This document shows positions 1 through 8,980 of a stretch of 55,150 nucleotides of DNA, in pieces (positions within the stretch are counted from its first letter, which is position 1; each line of letters starts with the position of its first letter). Below the pieces are notes generated by a model. That model was not told the origin of the DNA. It saw only the letters and a list, made by a program, of their open reading frames with translations, and ran no database searches. This stretch comes from CAZXSK01 sp964642855 (GTDB lineage: Bacteria; Planctomycetota; Phycisphaerae; SM23-33), in contig CAZXSK010000019.1 in NCBI GenBank assembly GCA_964642855.1, positions 1 through 55,150 on the forward strand. Reading direction: 5' to 3'. Made by a program: the position numbers and the translations under genes.

Positions 1-97
1 GCCCTCGGCTGAGAATCTGCTCGATGCCCAGCGGCGACTCGGCTTCGGTGAGCACATCCAGGATGGCCTTCTTCTGGGCGGTGTTTCGTGACGACAC
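1..97 (-). CDS. Fur-family metalloregulator, N-terminal fragment (Zur-like)
   Basis: Only the first 32 codons are inside the window; the gene runs off the left edge. It starts with GTG, preceded by an AAGGAG ribosome site eight bases upstream. The peptide contains RNTAQKKAILDVL followed by LGIEQILSRG, which is how the winged-helix domain of Fur, Zur and PerR proteins begins. The gene is divergent from a His-rich protein, a pseudopilin and a PEP-CTERM surface protein, and a palindrome sits between the two start sites. That company suggests zinc (Zur) rather than iron, but the metal-binding half is missing, so the subtype is an inference. Confidence 0.75.
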   Translation of the reverse strand, partial: MSSRNTAQKKAILDVLTEAESPLGIEQILSRG

Positions 98-121
98 TCT
101 TATTGCTCCTTGGGATTTCAC

Positions 122-150
122 TTGATTTATTGAGAACGCATTCTTACTAT
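122..150 (+). promoter_or_regulatory. Promoter with Fur/Zur-type palindromic operator in the spacer
   Basis: A TTGATT -35 (122-127) and a TACTAT -10 (145-150) are separated by exactly 17 bases on the plus strand. Inside the spacer, and touching the -10, lies the imperfect palindrome TGAGAACGCATTCTTA (131-146). Its arms TnAGAA and TTCTnA match in reverse complement. A Fur-family regulator bound there would block this promoter and could also control its own divergent gene, whose GTG is 34 bases away. The placement is seen directly; the identity of the binding protein is inferred from the adjacent Fur-family gene. Confidence 0.65.
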
Positions 151-208
151 TGGCCGTTGCGGAGTCAAGAGTGTGCTCAACCCTTGACGAGAAAGGCTCG
201 ACTGCACC

Positions 209-625
209 GTGAGGAATCGCTCGCCCATCTGGCTCATGCTGGCCGTGATCGCCCTTCAGGGCACGGGCCTTCTGCATGCGCTGCACCTGGCGGTCGAACA
301 CGCGTCTGCAAGCGGCCACGGCTGCGAAGCAGGAAACTACGGTCACGACCATGGCGGTAGCCAGTCAACCCACCCAGACGGCAAAGCAGTTCTGAGCCTG
401 GACGACGGCCAAGGCTCGGGCCACGGTCCTGGTCACCATCATGACCCAGTGACCTGCCCGGTCTGCGAGGCTCTGGCCCACGTCAAGGCGGTCATCGCCT
501 CTCCGAGCACCGGGGTGTCAGCGAGCCTTCCTCCCGCTCTTCAGGTTGCATCGCCTGAGAGCTTCCCGCTTTCCCAAATCGCGCTGGCCACTCTCGGCCC
601 GCGCGCCCCTCCCACCTCGACGTAA
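209..625 (+). CDS. Secreted histidine-rich protein with CPVC motif
   Basis: A 138-residue protein starting at GTG, with GAGAAAGG upstream. The N-terminus (RNR, then a hydrophobic stretch to about residue 25) looks like a signal peptide or membrane anchor. The middle is rich in His and Gly (GYGHDHGG, GHGPGHHHD), and CPVC follows near residue 90. This layout, with His clusters before a CPxC, recalls the DUF2946 family of small metal-linked proteins, but the match is by eye only. It is the first gene downstream of the palindromic Fur/Zur-type operator, which fits a periplasmic or surface zinc-binding or zinc-delivery role. No enzymatic motif is visible. Confidence 0.65.
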   Translation: MRNRSPIWLMLAVIALQGTGLLHALHLAVEHASASGHGCEAGNYGHDHGGSQSTHPDGKAVLSLDDGQGSGHGPGHHHDPVTCPVCEALAHVKAVIASPSTGVSASLPPALQVASPESFPLSQIALATLGPRAPPTST

Positions 626-683
626 GCACTTACGGATGGATGCATAGTACGGATTTGCTCTGCGCTTACGACGAGGAAAGCCC

Positions 684-1466
684 ATGCGCACAAGGAAGGC
701 GTTTACGCTCATCGAACTCCTTGTGGTCATCGCCATCATCGCGCTGCTCGTGTCGATCCTTCTGCCGTCGCTGGCCCGGGCGAAGCATCTTGCCAAAGTC
801 ACGATGTGCAAGAGCAACCTGCGCGGTATGGAGATCGCCCACTGGATGTACATGACCGAGTACGATGGATGGTTCGTAGACGTGGGCCTAGCCCACGGCG
901 GAGCCCACTCACACGAGGATACCGCCTGGATCAATACGCTCCAGGAGTACTACGGCGACCGTCTGCTCGCCAGGTCGCCGCTGGATACCAGCCCCCATTG
1001 GGGACCGTTCCCCCAAGGCCAGCCGATCGAGGGCGCTCCGTCCGATCAACGGCGACGTGTGTCCTACGGGGTGAACTCGTTCCTCGTCGACTTCGGCAAC
1101 GGCCAAAACCCCTGGGGGCCGTCGCCGGGCGGCTTCTCCGGTGACTGGCCGGGCGGCGACGGCAAGGCGTACAACCGCCTTGACCGCGTCCGCAATTCGG
1201 CTGGGACGGTACACTTCGTGATCATGGCTTTCACCGGCCCGTACGCGGGCGCGGACCATCCCCATGTGGAGAACTGGATCGGCCATCCGTCCCCGCCAAC
1301 GGTGGCGGGTACACAGGTCCAGATCAATGCGGCCGACGGCGACCCCGATTCCTGGGAGGCTAAGAGCAACTACGGCTTCCTCGACGGGCACGCTGAGACG
1401 CGATCCTTCAAGGAGGTGTTCACTGACGGGCAACGAAACGGATTCGACCCACTCGCTGCGCAGTAG
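684..1466 (+). CDS. Prepilin-type protein with C-terminal FLDGHAE motif
   Basis: A 260-residue protein with a GAGGAAAG ribosome site. Residues 7-30 are a type IV prepilin leader (KAFTLIELLVVIAIIALL, with the conserved Glu five residues after the Phe), so it should be cut and methylated by PilD peptidase. The body has the C-terminal FLDGHAE motif typical of planctomycete pseudopilins (the H-X9-DG group). An unusual His-rich patch (GLAHGGAHSHED, about residues 72-83) fits its position between a His-rich protein and a PEP-CTERM protein under the Fur/Zur-type operator. Such proteins are numerous in planctomycetes and their exact role is generally unknown; here a metal-related surface role is an inference. 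Confidence 0.85.
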   Translation: MRTRKAFTLIELLVVIAIIALLVSILLPSLARAKHLAKVTMCKSNLRGMEIAHWMYMTEYDGWFVDVGLAHGGAHSHEDTAWINTLQEYYGDRLLARSPLDTSPHWGPFPQGQPIEGAPSDQRRRVSYGVNSFLVDFGNGQNPWGPSPGGFSGDWPGGDGKAYNRLDRVRNSAGTVHFVIMAFTGPYAGADHPHVENWIGHPSPPTVAGTQVQINAADGDPDSWEAKSNYGFLDGHAETRSFKEVFTDGQRNGFDPLAAQ

Positions 1467-1547
1467 ACATTATGGAACCGAATCATTGGAAACATGCACT
1501 TGCTCAACCAAGCTCAGAACAAAAGAGAAACTGAGAGGAGAAACCCT

Positions 1548-2360
1548 ATGAAGCTCATGAAGACAGCTCTGATCCCCGCTCTTGTCATCGCCGCTCTGGC
1601 ATCTTCCGCCCTCGCCGCTCACGAGGACATCCTGGTTGCTCTGGACTCCAACGGTCAGATCGTCACCGGGACGGCCGAACTGGACGACGGGACCTACACG
1701 ATTGGAAAGCGGACGTTCGGGTTCCATCCGCCCGGACCGCTCAACGGCCTGTACGCGACGACCAATCCCGGCTACAACGCCGTCAAGCAGGCCGACCTTC
1801 CAACCGGCTACTCGGCCCTGCCAGGCAGTGAGGATCTTCTGTTCGACGTCGCGGCAGACACCATCGGCGGCGCAACCGCGAACTTCTGGTACTGGGACGG
1901 CGCGGACGACGACAACGACGGCGACTACTACGACGACGTGGACTGGAACCCCGTGCCGGCCGGCTACACGTATAGATTCGACAAGATGGGCATCTTCAGC
2001 GCCGCTGCAAACGGCAGTGCGTTGGGCGTGGCGGGCTTCACCATCGCGGCCACTGACGGTGACGGCTATCTGCACCAGCACTTGAACATGTACATCGACG
2101 ACGGCGACGGCAGCACGGCCACCGCTCCACAGGACGGCTTCTACATGGTCGGCATTGACCTGTATATGAACGAGCCGGGTGTGCTGCGCTCCGAGACGCT
2201 GTATTTCGTCCCAGGCGTCGGGGCGCATACCCCCACCCAACACCGCGACGGAGCCGTAGCATGGGTGAATGACAATCTGGTCGTTCCCGAACCGGCCAGC
2301 CTGTCGCTGCTGGCGATAGGCGGCGTGGGGCTCTTGAGACGGCGAAGCCGAAAGGCGTAG
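1548..2360 (+). CDS. PEP-CTERM surface protein, probable zinc-regulated type
   Basis: A 270-residue protein starting at ATG with GAGGAG upstream; an earlier in-frame ATG at 1494 is less likely. It has a signal peptide cut near ALAAHEDI, then a body with an acidic run (DDDNDGDYYDD) and scattered His pairs (YLHQHLN, TPTQHRD). It ends with VPEP, a hydrophobic helix and RRRSRKA, a textbook PEP-CTERM exosortase sorting signal. The HEDILVALDS start of the mature protein resembles the cyanobacterial all3515-like Zur-repressed PEP-CTERM proteins and the HxDI-type surface-anchor repeats; this was recalled, not searched. Its place behind a Fur/Zur-type operator supports a surface protein made under metal limitation. 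Confidence 0.8.
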   Translation: MKLMKTALIPALVIAALASSALAAHEDILVALDSNGQIVTGTAELDDGTYTIGKRTFGFHPPGPLNGLYATTNPGYNAVKQADLPTGYSALPGSEDLLFDVAADTIGGATANFWYWDGADDDNDGDYYDDVDWNPVPAGYTYRFDKMGIFSAAANGSALGVAGFTIAATDGDGYLHQHLNMYIDDGDGSTATAPQDGFYMVGIDLYMNEPGVLRSETLYFVPGVGAHTPTQHRDGAVAWVNDNLVVPEPASLSLLAIGGVGLLRRRSRKA

Positions 2361-2424
2361 ACGCTCTGCCGCCGCAAGAACACCGTGCAATCCTGCTGAT
2401 TGGATCGTTCGCGATGACCGCTTG

Positions 2425-2459
2425 GCCGGTCGGGAGTGCAAACGTCACTCCCGGCCGGC
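2425..2459 (+). terminator. Strong hairpin after the PEP-CTERM gene
   Basis: The arms CGGGAGTG (2431-2438) and CACTCCCG (2446-2453) pair around a 7-base loop, and the stem continues outward through GGCC/GGCC-type pairs to about 14 bp. No T-run follows, so it is a possible termination or mRNA-end-protecting hairpin rather than a classical intrinsic terminator. Confidence 0.5.
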
Positions 2460-2465
2460 TGAGCA

Positions 2466-2720
2466 TTGGTGAAGGGAAGCCGCAGATTGGGTAAACTCTG
2501 GCGAATCCTGGTTCGGTTCGGCCTGTGGTGGGCCGGGCTGTTCGGATTGATCGGCACCGGCAATTGCCCGTGCTGCGGCCAGGCGGGCTGTCCCGGCGGC
2601 TTGGTGGGAGCCGGCCTGTTCGCTGCCCTTGCCGCCTTCGTCATGGCCCTGTTCCCTAGGGCGGACAAGAAGAGTCAAGCCGTCGAATCGCCTTCCACAG
2701 CAGAGAAGTCCGGAGGATAG
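2466..2720 (+). CDS. Small membrane protein with CPCCGQ motif
   Basis: About 84 residues; the start is uncertain (TTG at 2466, or GTG at 2469). A hydrophobic helix (about 15-30) is followed by GNCPCCGQAGCPGG and a second helix, then a charged tail. Small two-helix proteins with a CPCCGQxGCP loop occur in several bacterial groups, to my recollection without a known role. The closely spaced cysteines could bind a metal or form disulfides. It starts just after a strong hairpin and before a stretch without a clear gene. It is short and not assigned to a named family, but the composition is that of a real protein. Confidence 0.55.
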   Translation: MVKGSRRLGKLWRILVRFGLWWAGLFGLIGTGNCPCCGQAGCPGGLVGAGLFAALAAFVMALFPRADKKSQAVESPSTAEKSGG

Positions 2721-2943
2721 GTGTGCGGCCCCCCGACCCCCGTGAAGTATCTGATGGGGAGTGATGGTGGTAACGGCAATCGCCCCCGCCCGGCCCCGAC
2801 GAGGCTGACCTCCCCCTCGAAGGTGGAGAGGTCCCAGCCGGCCGGCTGGATCGGACAGTCCACCCAGAGGGTGTCGCCCATGGGCAGGTTACCCGGACAG
2901 GCTTCCACTGGCGGCGGAGCGGCCGGGCAGGTACGATCCGGTC
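2721..2943. other. Stretch without a supported gene, open on both strands
   Basis: No family could be recognised. A minus-strand frame at 2675-2908 (77 codons) overlaps the end of the CPCCGQ gene and reads as plausible but unrecognised protein (MGDTLWVDCPIQPAGW near its start). A plus-strand frame is also open. Neither has a good ribosome site, so neither is called as a gene. Confidence 0.4.
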
Positions 2944-3771
2944 ATGGATCCGGAACGGGCAGTGAAGCGGAATCTCGAAAGCTGGGACGCGCGAACGCCG
3001 GTCCACCTGCGATCCCGGCCCTACCGCCGGGGGATCGAGACGTTGCAGGAAGGCGGCGTTACCCTCCTGCCGCCAACCGATAGCGAGGTTGGCGACGTCG
3101 CGGGCCTGCGCGTGTTGCACCTGCAGTGTCACATCGGGCTCGATACGCTCTCGCTGTCGCGGCTGGGCGCGAATGTCACGGGCCTGGATTTCTCGCCCCG
3201 GGCGGTGGAGGCAGCCCGCGAGCTGTCTACCTCGCTGGATCTCCCCGCACGGTTCGTCGTGGGCGACGCCCAGGAGGCGAGCGACGTGCTGGCCGGGGAA
3301 ACGTTCGACATGGTCTTCGCCTCGTTCGGCGTGCTGTGCTGGATTCCGGACGTCGGAGGCTGGATGCGGTCGGCTGCGTCGCTGCTGAGGACGGGCGGGG
3401 TGCTGTACGTAGCCGACGGCCATCCGCTGGCGGAGGGCATGGAAGACGATCCCGACCGGCCGGGCGGTTTCCGGTATGAGTTGGGGTACTTCGACCCGGG
3501 CCCGCACGAGTTCGGCCCGGGGCCTTCGTACGCTGACGACGGCAGCGGCGCGATCTTCCCCGAGACCGTCGAGTACACCCACACGCTGGGCGAGTTGGTG
3601 ACCTCTGCCTGCCAGGCGGGGCTGTGCGTGGAGTTCCTCCATGAGTTTCCGGGGTGCTTCTTCCAGCGGTGCTCGTCGATGATCGAGGGCGAGGGGGGCG
3701 TGTGGGACTTTCCCCCGCCGCTGGCGGGCAAGCTGCCGATGGTCTTCTCGCTGCGAGCGCGTAAGGCTTGA
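2944..3771 (+). CDS. Class I SAM-dependent methyltransferase
   Basis: 275 residues. Motif I is VLHLQCHIGLDTLSL near residues 58-72, the HLQCHIG variant of the usual LDxGCGxG. It is followed by VTGLDFSPRAVEAAR (the acidic residue that holds the SAM ribose) and VVGDAQE. The C-terminal half carries an aromatic, acidic segment that would shape the substrate pocket; the substrate cannot be told from sequence. It stands between a small membrane protein and the malic enzyme, on the same strand, but a separate promoter precedes the malic enzyme, so no shared pathway is implied. Only a weak ribosome site precedes the ATG. Confidence 0.85.
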   Translation: MDPERAVKRNLESWDARTPVHLRSRPYRRGIETLQEGGVTLLPPTDSEVGDVAGLRVLHLQCHIGLDTLSLSRLGANVTGLDFSPRAVEAARELSTSLDLPARFVVGDAQEASDVLAGETFDMVFASFGVLCWIPDVGGWMRSAASLLRTGGVLYVADGHPLAEGMEDDPDRPGGFRYELGYFDPGPHEFGPGPSYADDGSGAIFPETVEYTHTLGELVTSACQAGLCVEFLHEFPGCFFQRCSSMIEGEGGVWDFPPPLAGKLPMVFSLRARKA

Positions 3772-3851
3772 ACTGTATGGCAGGACCGCCAGTTCAGCTC
3801 CAATCGGGGCGTCTGCCGGGCACGCCCTGCTGCGGGAGTAACGGGCCGGGT

Positions 3852-3880
3852 CTGGCAATGTCCGGCGGATCGCCTATAAT
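3852..3880 (+). promoter_or_regulatory. Predicted sigma-70 promoter of the malic enzyme gene
   Basis: CTGGCA (3852-3857) and a perfect TATAAT (3875-3880) are 17 bases apart and end 47 bases before the ATG of the malic enzyme. Confidence 0.55.
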
Positions 3881-3927
3881 CGCCGCTTCGTAACCGCATT
3901 CGAAGTTCCCGTACCACGAGAGCACCA

Positions 3928-5313
<1,386 letters not shown>

Positions 5314-5360
5314 ACTGACAACGAGGCAGACAACCGGCCGGGGCGGCAGAGAAGGAGCGC

Positions 5361-6407
5361 GTGCGCGTGAAACACTTCAAGAACACCAGAGACATCAAGG
5401 TGGGCGTGATCGGCTACGGCGGAGCGTTCAACATGGGACGTACCCACCTGGGCGAGATGAAAAAGGCCGGCATGAAGCCCGTCGCCGTGGCGGAGCTCGA
5501 CGAAGACCGGCTGGCCGTGGCAGCCGAGGAGTTCCCCGGCATCGAGACCTACAACTCCGTGGGCAAGATGCTCAAGAATTCCGACGTGGACCTCGTGACG
5601 ATCATCACCCCCCACAACACCCACGCGAAGCTCGCCACCCAGTGCCTGCGCGCCGGGCGGCACGTGGTGTGCGAAAAGCCCCTGGCGATCACCACGGCCG
5701 AGTGCGACCGCATGATCCGCGAGGCGAAGAAACAGAAGGTCATGCTCTCGACGTATCACAACCGACACTGGGACGGCTGCATTACCCGGGCGATGCGTGA
5801 GATCCGCAAGGGTCGCATCGGCGAGGTGGTGCGCATCGAGTGCCACATGGGCGCCTTCGGCCAGCCGAGGGACTGGTGGCGGTCGAGCAAGAGCATCTCC
5901 GGCGGCATCCTGTACGACTGGGGCGTGCACCTGCTGGAATACTCGCTGCAGATCATGGACGCCGGGATCGTCGAGGTAGCCGGCTTCGCCCATACCGGCC
6001 GCTGGGCGCCCAAGACCGCCTGGAAAGAGGATACCAACGAAGACGAAGCCGCCGCGGTGGTCCGCTTCGACAACGGCGCGTGGCTGACGCTGACGATCAC
6101 GCAGCTGGACAGCCTGCCCAAAAGTGCCGACCGAAAGCACCTGGAGATCACCGGCACGAAGGGCACGTACCTGTTCGACCAGAAGTCGTGGAAGACGGTC
6201 ATCCAGAAGCGCGGCAAGGTGGACGTGCGGGAAGGCGAGAACCCGTCCAACCAGTGGAAGAAGTACTACCGCAACGTCGCCCGGTACCTCACCGGCCAGG
6301 AGGAGCTGGTTATCACCCCCGAGTGGTCGCGCAGGCCGATCCACATCCTGGACCTCGCCGACCGCTCCGCCCGACGAGGCCGGACGCTGAAAGCGAAATA
6401 CGACTGA
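5361..6407 (+). CDS. Gfo/Idh/MocA-family oxidoreductase
   Basis: 348 residues, GTG start with AGAAGGAG upstream (a second GTG lies two codons later). The N-terminal Rossmann fold opens with VGVIGYGGAFNMG, and the EKPLA motif of the family is at residues 111-115, carrying the catalytic-type Lys. The C-terminal domain includes GGILYDWGVHLLEY. Members oxidise or reduce sugar and cyclitol hydroxyls with NAD(P); the substrate is not readable here. It is followed after 58 bases by a ThuA-domain gene, a pairing often seen in planctomycete sugar catabolism, so a joint role in carbohydrate breakdown is likely. Confidence 0.9.
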   Translation: MRVKHFKNTRDIKVGVIGYGGAFNMGRTHLGEMKKAGMKPVAVAELDEDRLAVAAEEFPGIETYNSVGKMLKNSDVDLVTIITPHNTHAKLATQCLRAGRHVVCEKPLAITTAECDRMIREAKKQKVMLSTYHNRHWDGCITRAMREIRKGRIGEVVRIECHMGAFGQPRDWWRSSKSISGGILYDWGVHLLEYSLQIMDAGIVEVAGFAHTGRWAPKTAWKEDTNEDEAAAVVRFDNGAWLTLTITQLDSLPKSADRKHLEITGTKGTYLFDQKSWKTVIQKRGKVDVREGENPSNQWKKYYRNVARYLTGQEELVITPEWSRRPIHILDLADRSARRGRTLKAKYD

Positions 6408-6465
6408 CCGCAGACCGAACCGCCGGGGTCGGGAGGCATCCCAACCCAACGGAAGGAGCAGTACC

Positions 6466-7155
6466 ATGAAGGCATTGATTGTCCAGGGCGGCTGGCAGGG
6501 CCACGAGCCCAAGCAGGTCGCCGAGATCCTGAAGACCGACCTCGAATCAGCCGGCTTCGACGTGACGCTGTCGGACACGCTGGATTCGTATCTCGACGAG
6601 AACCTCCCCGACCACGACCTGATCGTGCAGTGCTGGACGATGGGCGAGATCTCCAAGGAGCAGTGGACCGCGCTCGACGCAGCCGTCCGCAGCGGCGTGG
6701 GCTTTTCGGGCGTGCACGGCGGGATGTGCGACAGCTTCCGCCAGAACACCGCCTACCAGTTCATGTGCGGCGGACAGTGGGTCGCCCACCCGGGCGGGAT
6801 CATCAAGTACCGCGTGCACATCGTCGACCACGCCGACGGCGTAACGGCCGGGCTGGACCACTTCGAGATGGAGTCCGAGCAGTACTACCTGCACGTGGAC
6901 CCGTCGAACCACGTGCTGGCGACCACGACGTTCGAGTTCAACGGCTGCACGATGCCCGTGGCGTGGAAGCGGATGTGGGGCAAGGGTCGGATCTTCTACT
7001 CGTCACTGGGACACGTGGCGAAGGACCTGGACGTGCCCGAAGCCCGCGAGATCATCCGCCGGGGCATGGTCTGGGCAGCCGAGGGCAAGGCGGTCGCTGC
7101 GGACCTGGCGACCCCCGCCGAAGCGCCCGAACACGTCGACGAAGCGGGCGGGTAA
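6466..7155 (+). CDS. ThuA-domain protein (trehalose utilisation type)
   Basis: 229 residues with a GGAAGGAG ribosome site. It starts MKALIVQGGWQGHEP and shows the ThuA features VQCWTMGEIS, GVGFSGVHGGMCDSF (glutamine-amidotransferase-like fold, residues about 80-94) and GRIFYSSLGH near the end. ThuA proteins are linked to uptake or modification of trehalose-like sugars; the catalytic activity is not firmly known for most members. The neighbour upstream is a Gfo/Idh/MocA oxidoreductase, so the two probably act in one sugar pathway. The C-terminal tail after residue 200 is Ala/Glu-rich and probably disordered. Confidence 0.9.
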   Translation: MKALIVQGGWQGHEPKQVAEILKTDLESAGFDVTLSDTLDSYLDENLPDHDLIVQCWTMGEISKEQWTALDAAVRSGVGFSGVHGGMCDSFRQNTAYQFMCGGQWVAHPGGIIKYRVHIVDHADGVTAGLDHFEMESEQYYLHVDPSNHVLATTTFEFNGCTMPVAWKRMWGKGRIFYSSLGHVAKDLDVPEAREIIRRGMVWAAEGKAVAADLATPAEAPEHVDEAGG

Positions 7156-7249
7156 AGCGAGACGCATGGCAGAGTCGGTCTAGAATCAGCCAGCCTGTTT
7201 TGGCGGAGCGACAAGTCGACGGTCCAGAAAACCGTACGATATCTTGTCG

Positions 7250-8137
7250 CTACTGCGCGGGATCTCCTTCTGGACGATCTTTCTGATCTCTGCCTTTCGG
7301 CGATTGGCGGACGCGTCCTTCCCGCGCTTTGCCTTCTTCTCCGTTTTTCCCATGGTCTCCATCCTGTTGCAGGAACGGCCTCAGAAAGCCTGTCAACGTA
7401 TCAGCGAGTATCCCGGCAAGGTGTATGACAGACGATTCGGCTGCTTGTTCGTGATAGTCGTCAAAGTCACACTTGAATATGTCCGGTATTACACCAAAGC
7501 CGTTCCTGCGGTTCAAGTCGAACGTCAGAAACCCTATCACAGTATAGGTATCATCCTCTGTGTTTCTGTACCTCAGCGGAACTACAACCGTTGCCTTGTA
7601 CCATTTCGCCCAGTTCGTTCGGTCACACTGGAATTCCTCGGGATATTTCGTTAGGTCATTGCAGGAGAAATACGAATACGGTTGCCATTTCCTGTGGCCG
7701 TCGGACTCGCCCATAATCGATGCAAAAACCGTATTCTTTTGAACTCCATGGGCGCTGTCCAAGCCGAATTCAGCGTCTCGCTTGAAGGGGTGGGATCTGG
7801 CAAATGTCACAACTTTCTTCTCGCCCTTTTCCTCCACGAAAGCTTTGAGGGACACATGTACCGCCTGTGGCCGGACACGTATGACCTGAGCCATCGTCTC
7901 CTGGGAACTCTCACAGAACCTTCGAGCTTCCTCCCTGATCGATTCCCAGTTCCCATCAGCTCTATCAACAGTGGCGAAGTCGCGCCAAGTATGGGCCGCC
8001 TTGAAGTGGAGATAGTACAGAACACTGAGAAGTTGCCAGTTTACAAACTGGAGACGGTACCTGCGCAGGCTTTTCCGGCGCCCGAACCAACGCAGTACCC
8101 GGTACAGCCACCAAAGCAAGACCCCGATCCCATCCAT
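7250..8137 (-). CDS. Orphan protein, possible GAF-like domain
   Basis: 295 residues when started at the ATG behind CGGGAG. Base composition is clearly lower in GC than the neighbours on either side, which suggests recent transfer. The N-terminus is basic and aromatic with short hydrophobic stretches (residues 6-45), perhaps membrane-associated. Residues 135-235 (NTVFASIMGES, then NDLTKYP, then WYKATVVVPLRY and TVIGFLTFDLN) have the strand pattern and IGFL motif of a GAF-like sensor domain. The last 35 residues are charged and probably disordered. No catalytic residues were recognised. Standing alone with an AT-rich promoter, it could belong to accessory or defence genes, but nothing next to it confirms this. 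Confidence 0.6.
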   Translation of the reverse strand: MDGIGVLLWWLYRVLRWFGRRKSLRRYRLQFVNWQLLSVLYYLHFKAAHTWRDFATVDRADGNWESIREEARRFCESSQETMAQVIRVRPQAVHVSLKAFVEEKGEKKVVTFARSHPFKRDAEFGLDSAHGVQKNTVFASIMGESDGHRKWQPYSYFSCNDLTKYPEEFQCDRTNWAKWYKATVVVPLRYRNTEDDTYTVIGFLTFDLNRRNGFGVIPDIFKCDFDDYHEQAAESSVIHLAGILADTLTGFLRPFLQQDGDHGKNGEEGKAREGRVRQSPKGRDQKDRPEGDPAQ

Positions 8138-8205
8138 GTAAAGCTCCCGCAACTGAAAAGCATATGCCCTTCGGAGTTTAGCCTCAAACCCTTAGAATAA
8201 CAAGC

Positions 8206-8211
8206 ATTATA
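8206..8211 (-). promoter_or_regulatory. Perfect -10 box (TATAAT) of the orphan gene
   Basis: On the minus strand the sequence GAATATAATGCTTG supplies a perfect TATAAT 68 bases before the ATG of the lower-GC gene. The -35 region is poor, and the surrounding 120 bases are AT-rich. Confidence 0.45.
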
Positions 8212-8272
8212 TTCTCTTCGTATCGTCATTCAGCCTGCCTGGGATATCCGATGGTGACTCCCGGATCTGGTT

Positions 8273-8911
8273 TCAGAAGTCGTCGAGCGTCCGGGTGGTT
8301 CGCAGGTGGGCGATCTCGCCCCAGCTTTCCAGGAACCAGCCGTCGCCGTCGTGGCGGAAGCGGTTGATCGCTCCGTTGCACAGGCTGAACCGGCGGGGCT
8401 GGCGCTCCTCAAGGCCGACGACGTGCTTGAAGAAGGCCATCATCACCCCGCCGTGGGTGACGGCCAGCACGCGCCGGCCGGGGTTGTCGCGGGCGATCCG
8501 CCCGAAGGTATCGACCACGCGTGCAACCCGGTCAGGCCCGGTCTCGCCTCCGGGCGGCGCGGCGCTGCGATCCTCCCAGTACCGTTGGAACTCCTCGGGG
8601 TGCTCCCGCTCGATGTCAGCCCAGGTGAGGCCTTCGAAGATCCCGAAGTTCCGCTCGCGCAGGCCGGACTCAAGCCGCAGCTCCAGGCCGAGGCGCTCGG
8701 CGATGATCTGGCCGGTTCGCGCAGCCCTTCCGATATCGCTGACATAAAAGGCGTCGAAGGCGGCTTCGCCGGCGAGGGCGTCGGCTGCGGCGCGGGCCTG
8801 GGCGATGCCCGTCTCGGTCAGCGGGCTGTCCTTCTGGCCCTGAAGCCGCCCGAGCGTGTTCCACTCCGTCTCGCCATGACGAACAACAACCAGCTCGGTG
8901 CTCTCTGCCAT
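8273..8911 (-). CDS. Histidine phosphatase family protein
   Basis: 212 residues, GGAG ribosome site. The RHGE motif at residues 11-14 carries the phospho-accepting His; the second catalytic His is in THGGVMMAFF near residue 150. Family arginines, RLQGQKDSPLTETG and RNFGIFEGLTW are present, giving the phosphoglycerate-mutase-like fold. These enzymes remove phosphate from small metabolites or act as alpha-ribazole phosphatases or broad-range phosphatases. The substrate is not determined; genomic context (an ArsP-type permease upstream) gives no strong clue. Gene start and end are clear. Confidence 0.9.
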   Translation of the reverse strand: MAESTELVVVRHGETEWNTLGRLQGQKDSPLTETGIAQARAAADALAGEAAFDAFYVSDIGRAARTGQIIAERLGLELRLESGLRERNFGIFEGLTWADIEREHPEEFQRYWEDRSAAPPGGETGPDRVARVVDTFGRIARDNPGRRVLAVTHGGVMMAFFKHVVGLEERQPRRFSLCNGAINRFRHDGDGWFLESWGEIAHLRTTRTLDDF

Positions 8912-8980
8912 CGGGTTCTCCAGCCTGGGGTTCGGGAGCGGAGAGTGTACCCTCGGGGTGGCGGGGGGGCAATGGCCCGG

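Noticed and set aside
2656..3858. 400-codon minus-strand frame opposite the methyltransferase
   Set aside because: Typical GC-rich antisense shadow with Arg/Pro-rich composition and no domain.
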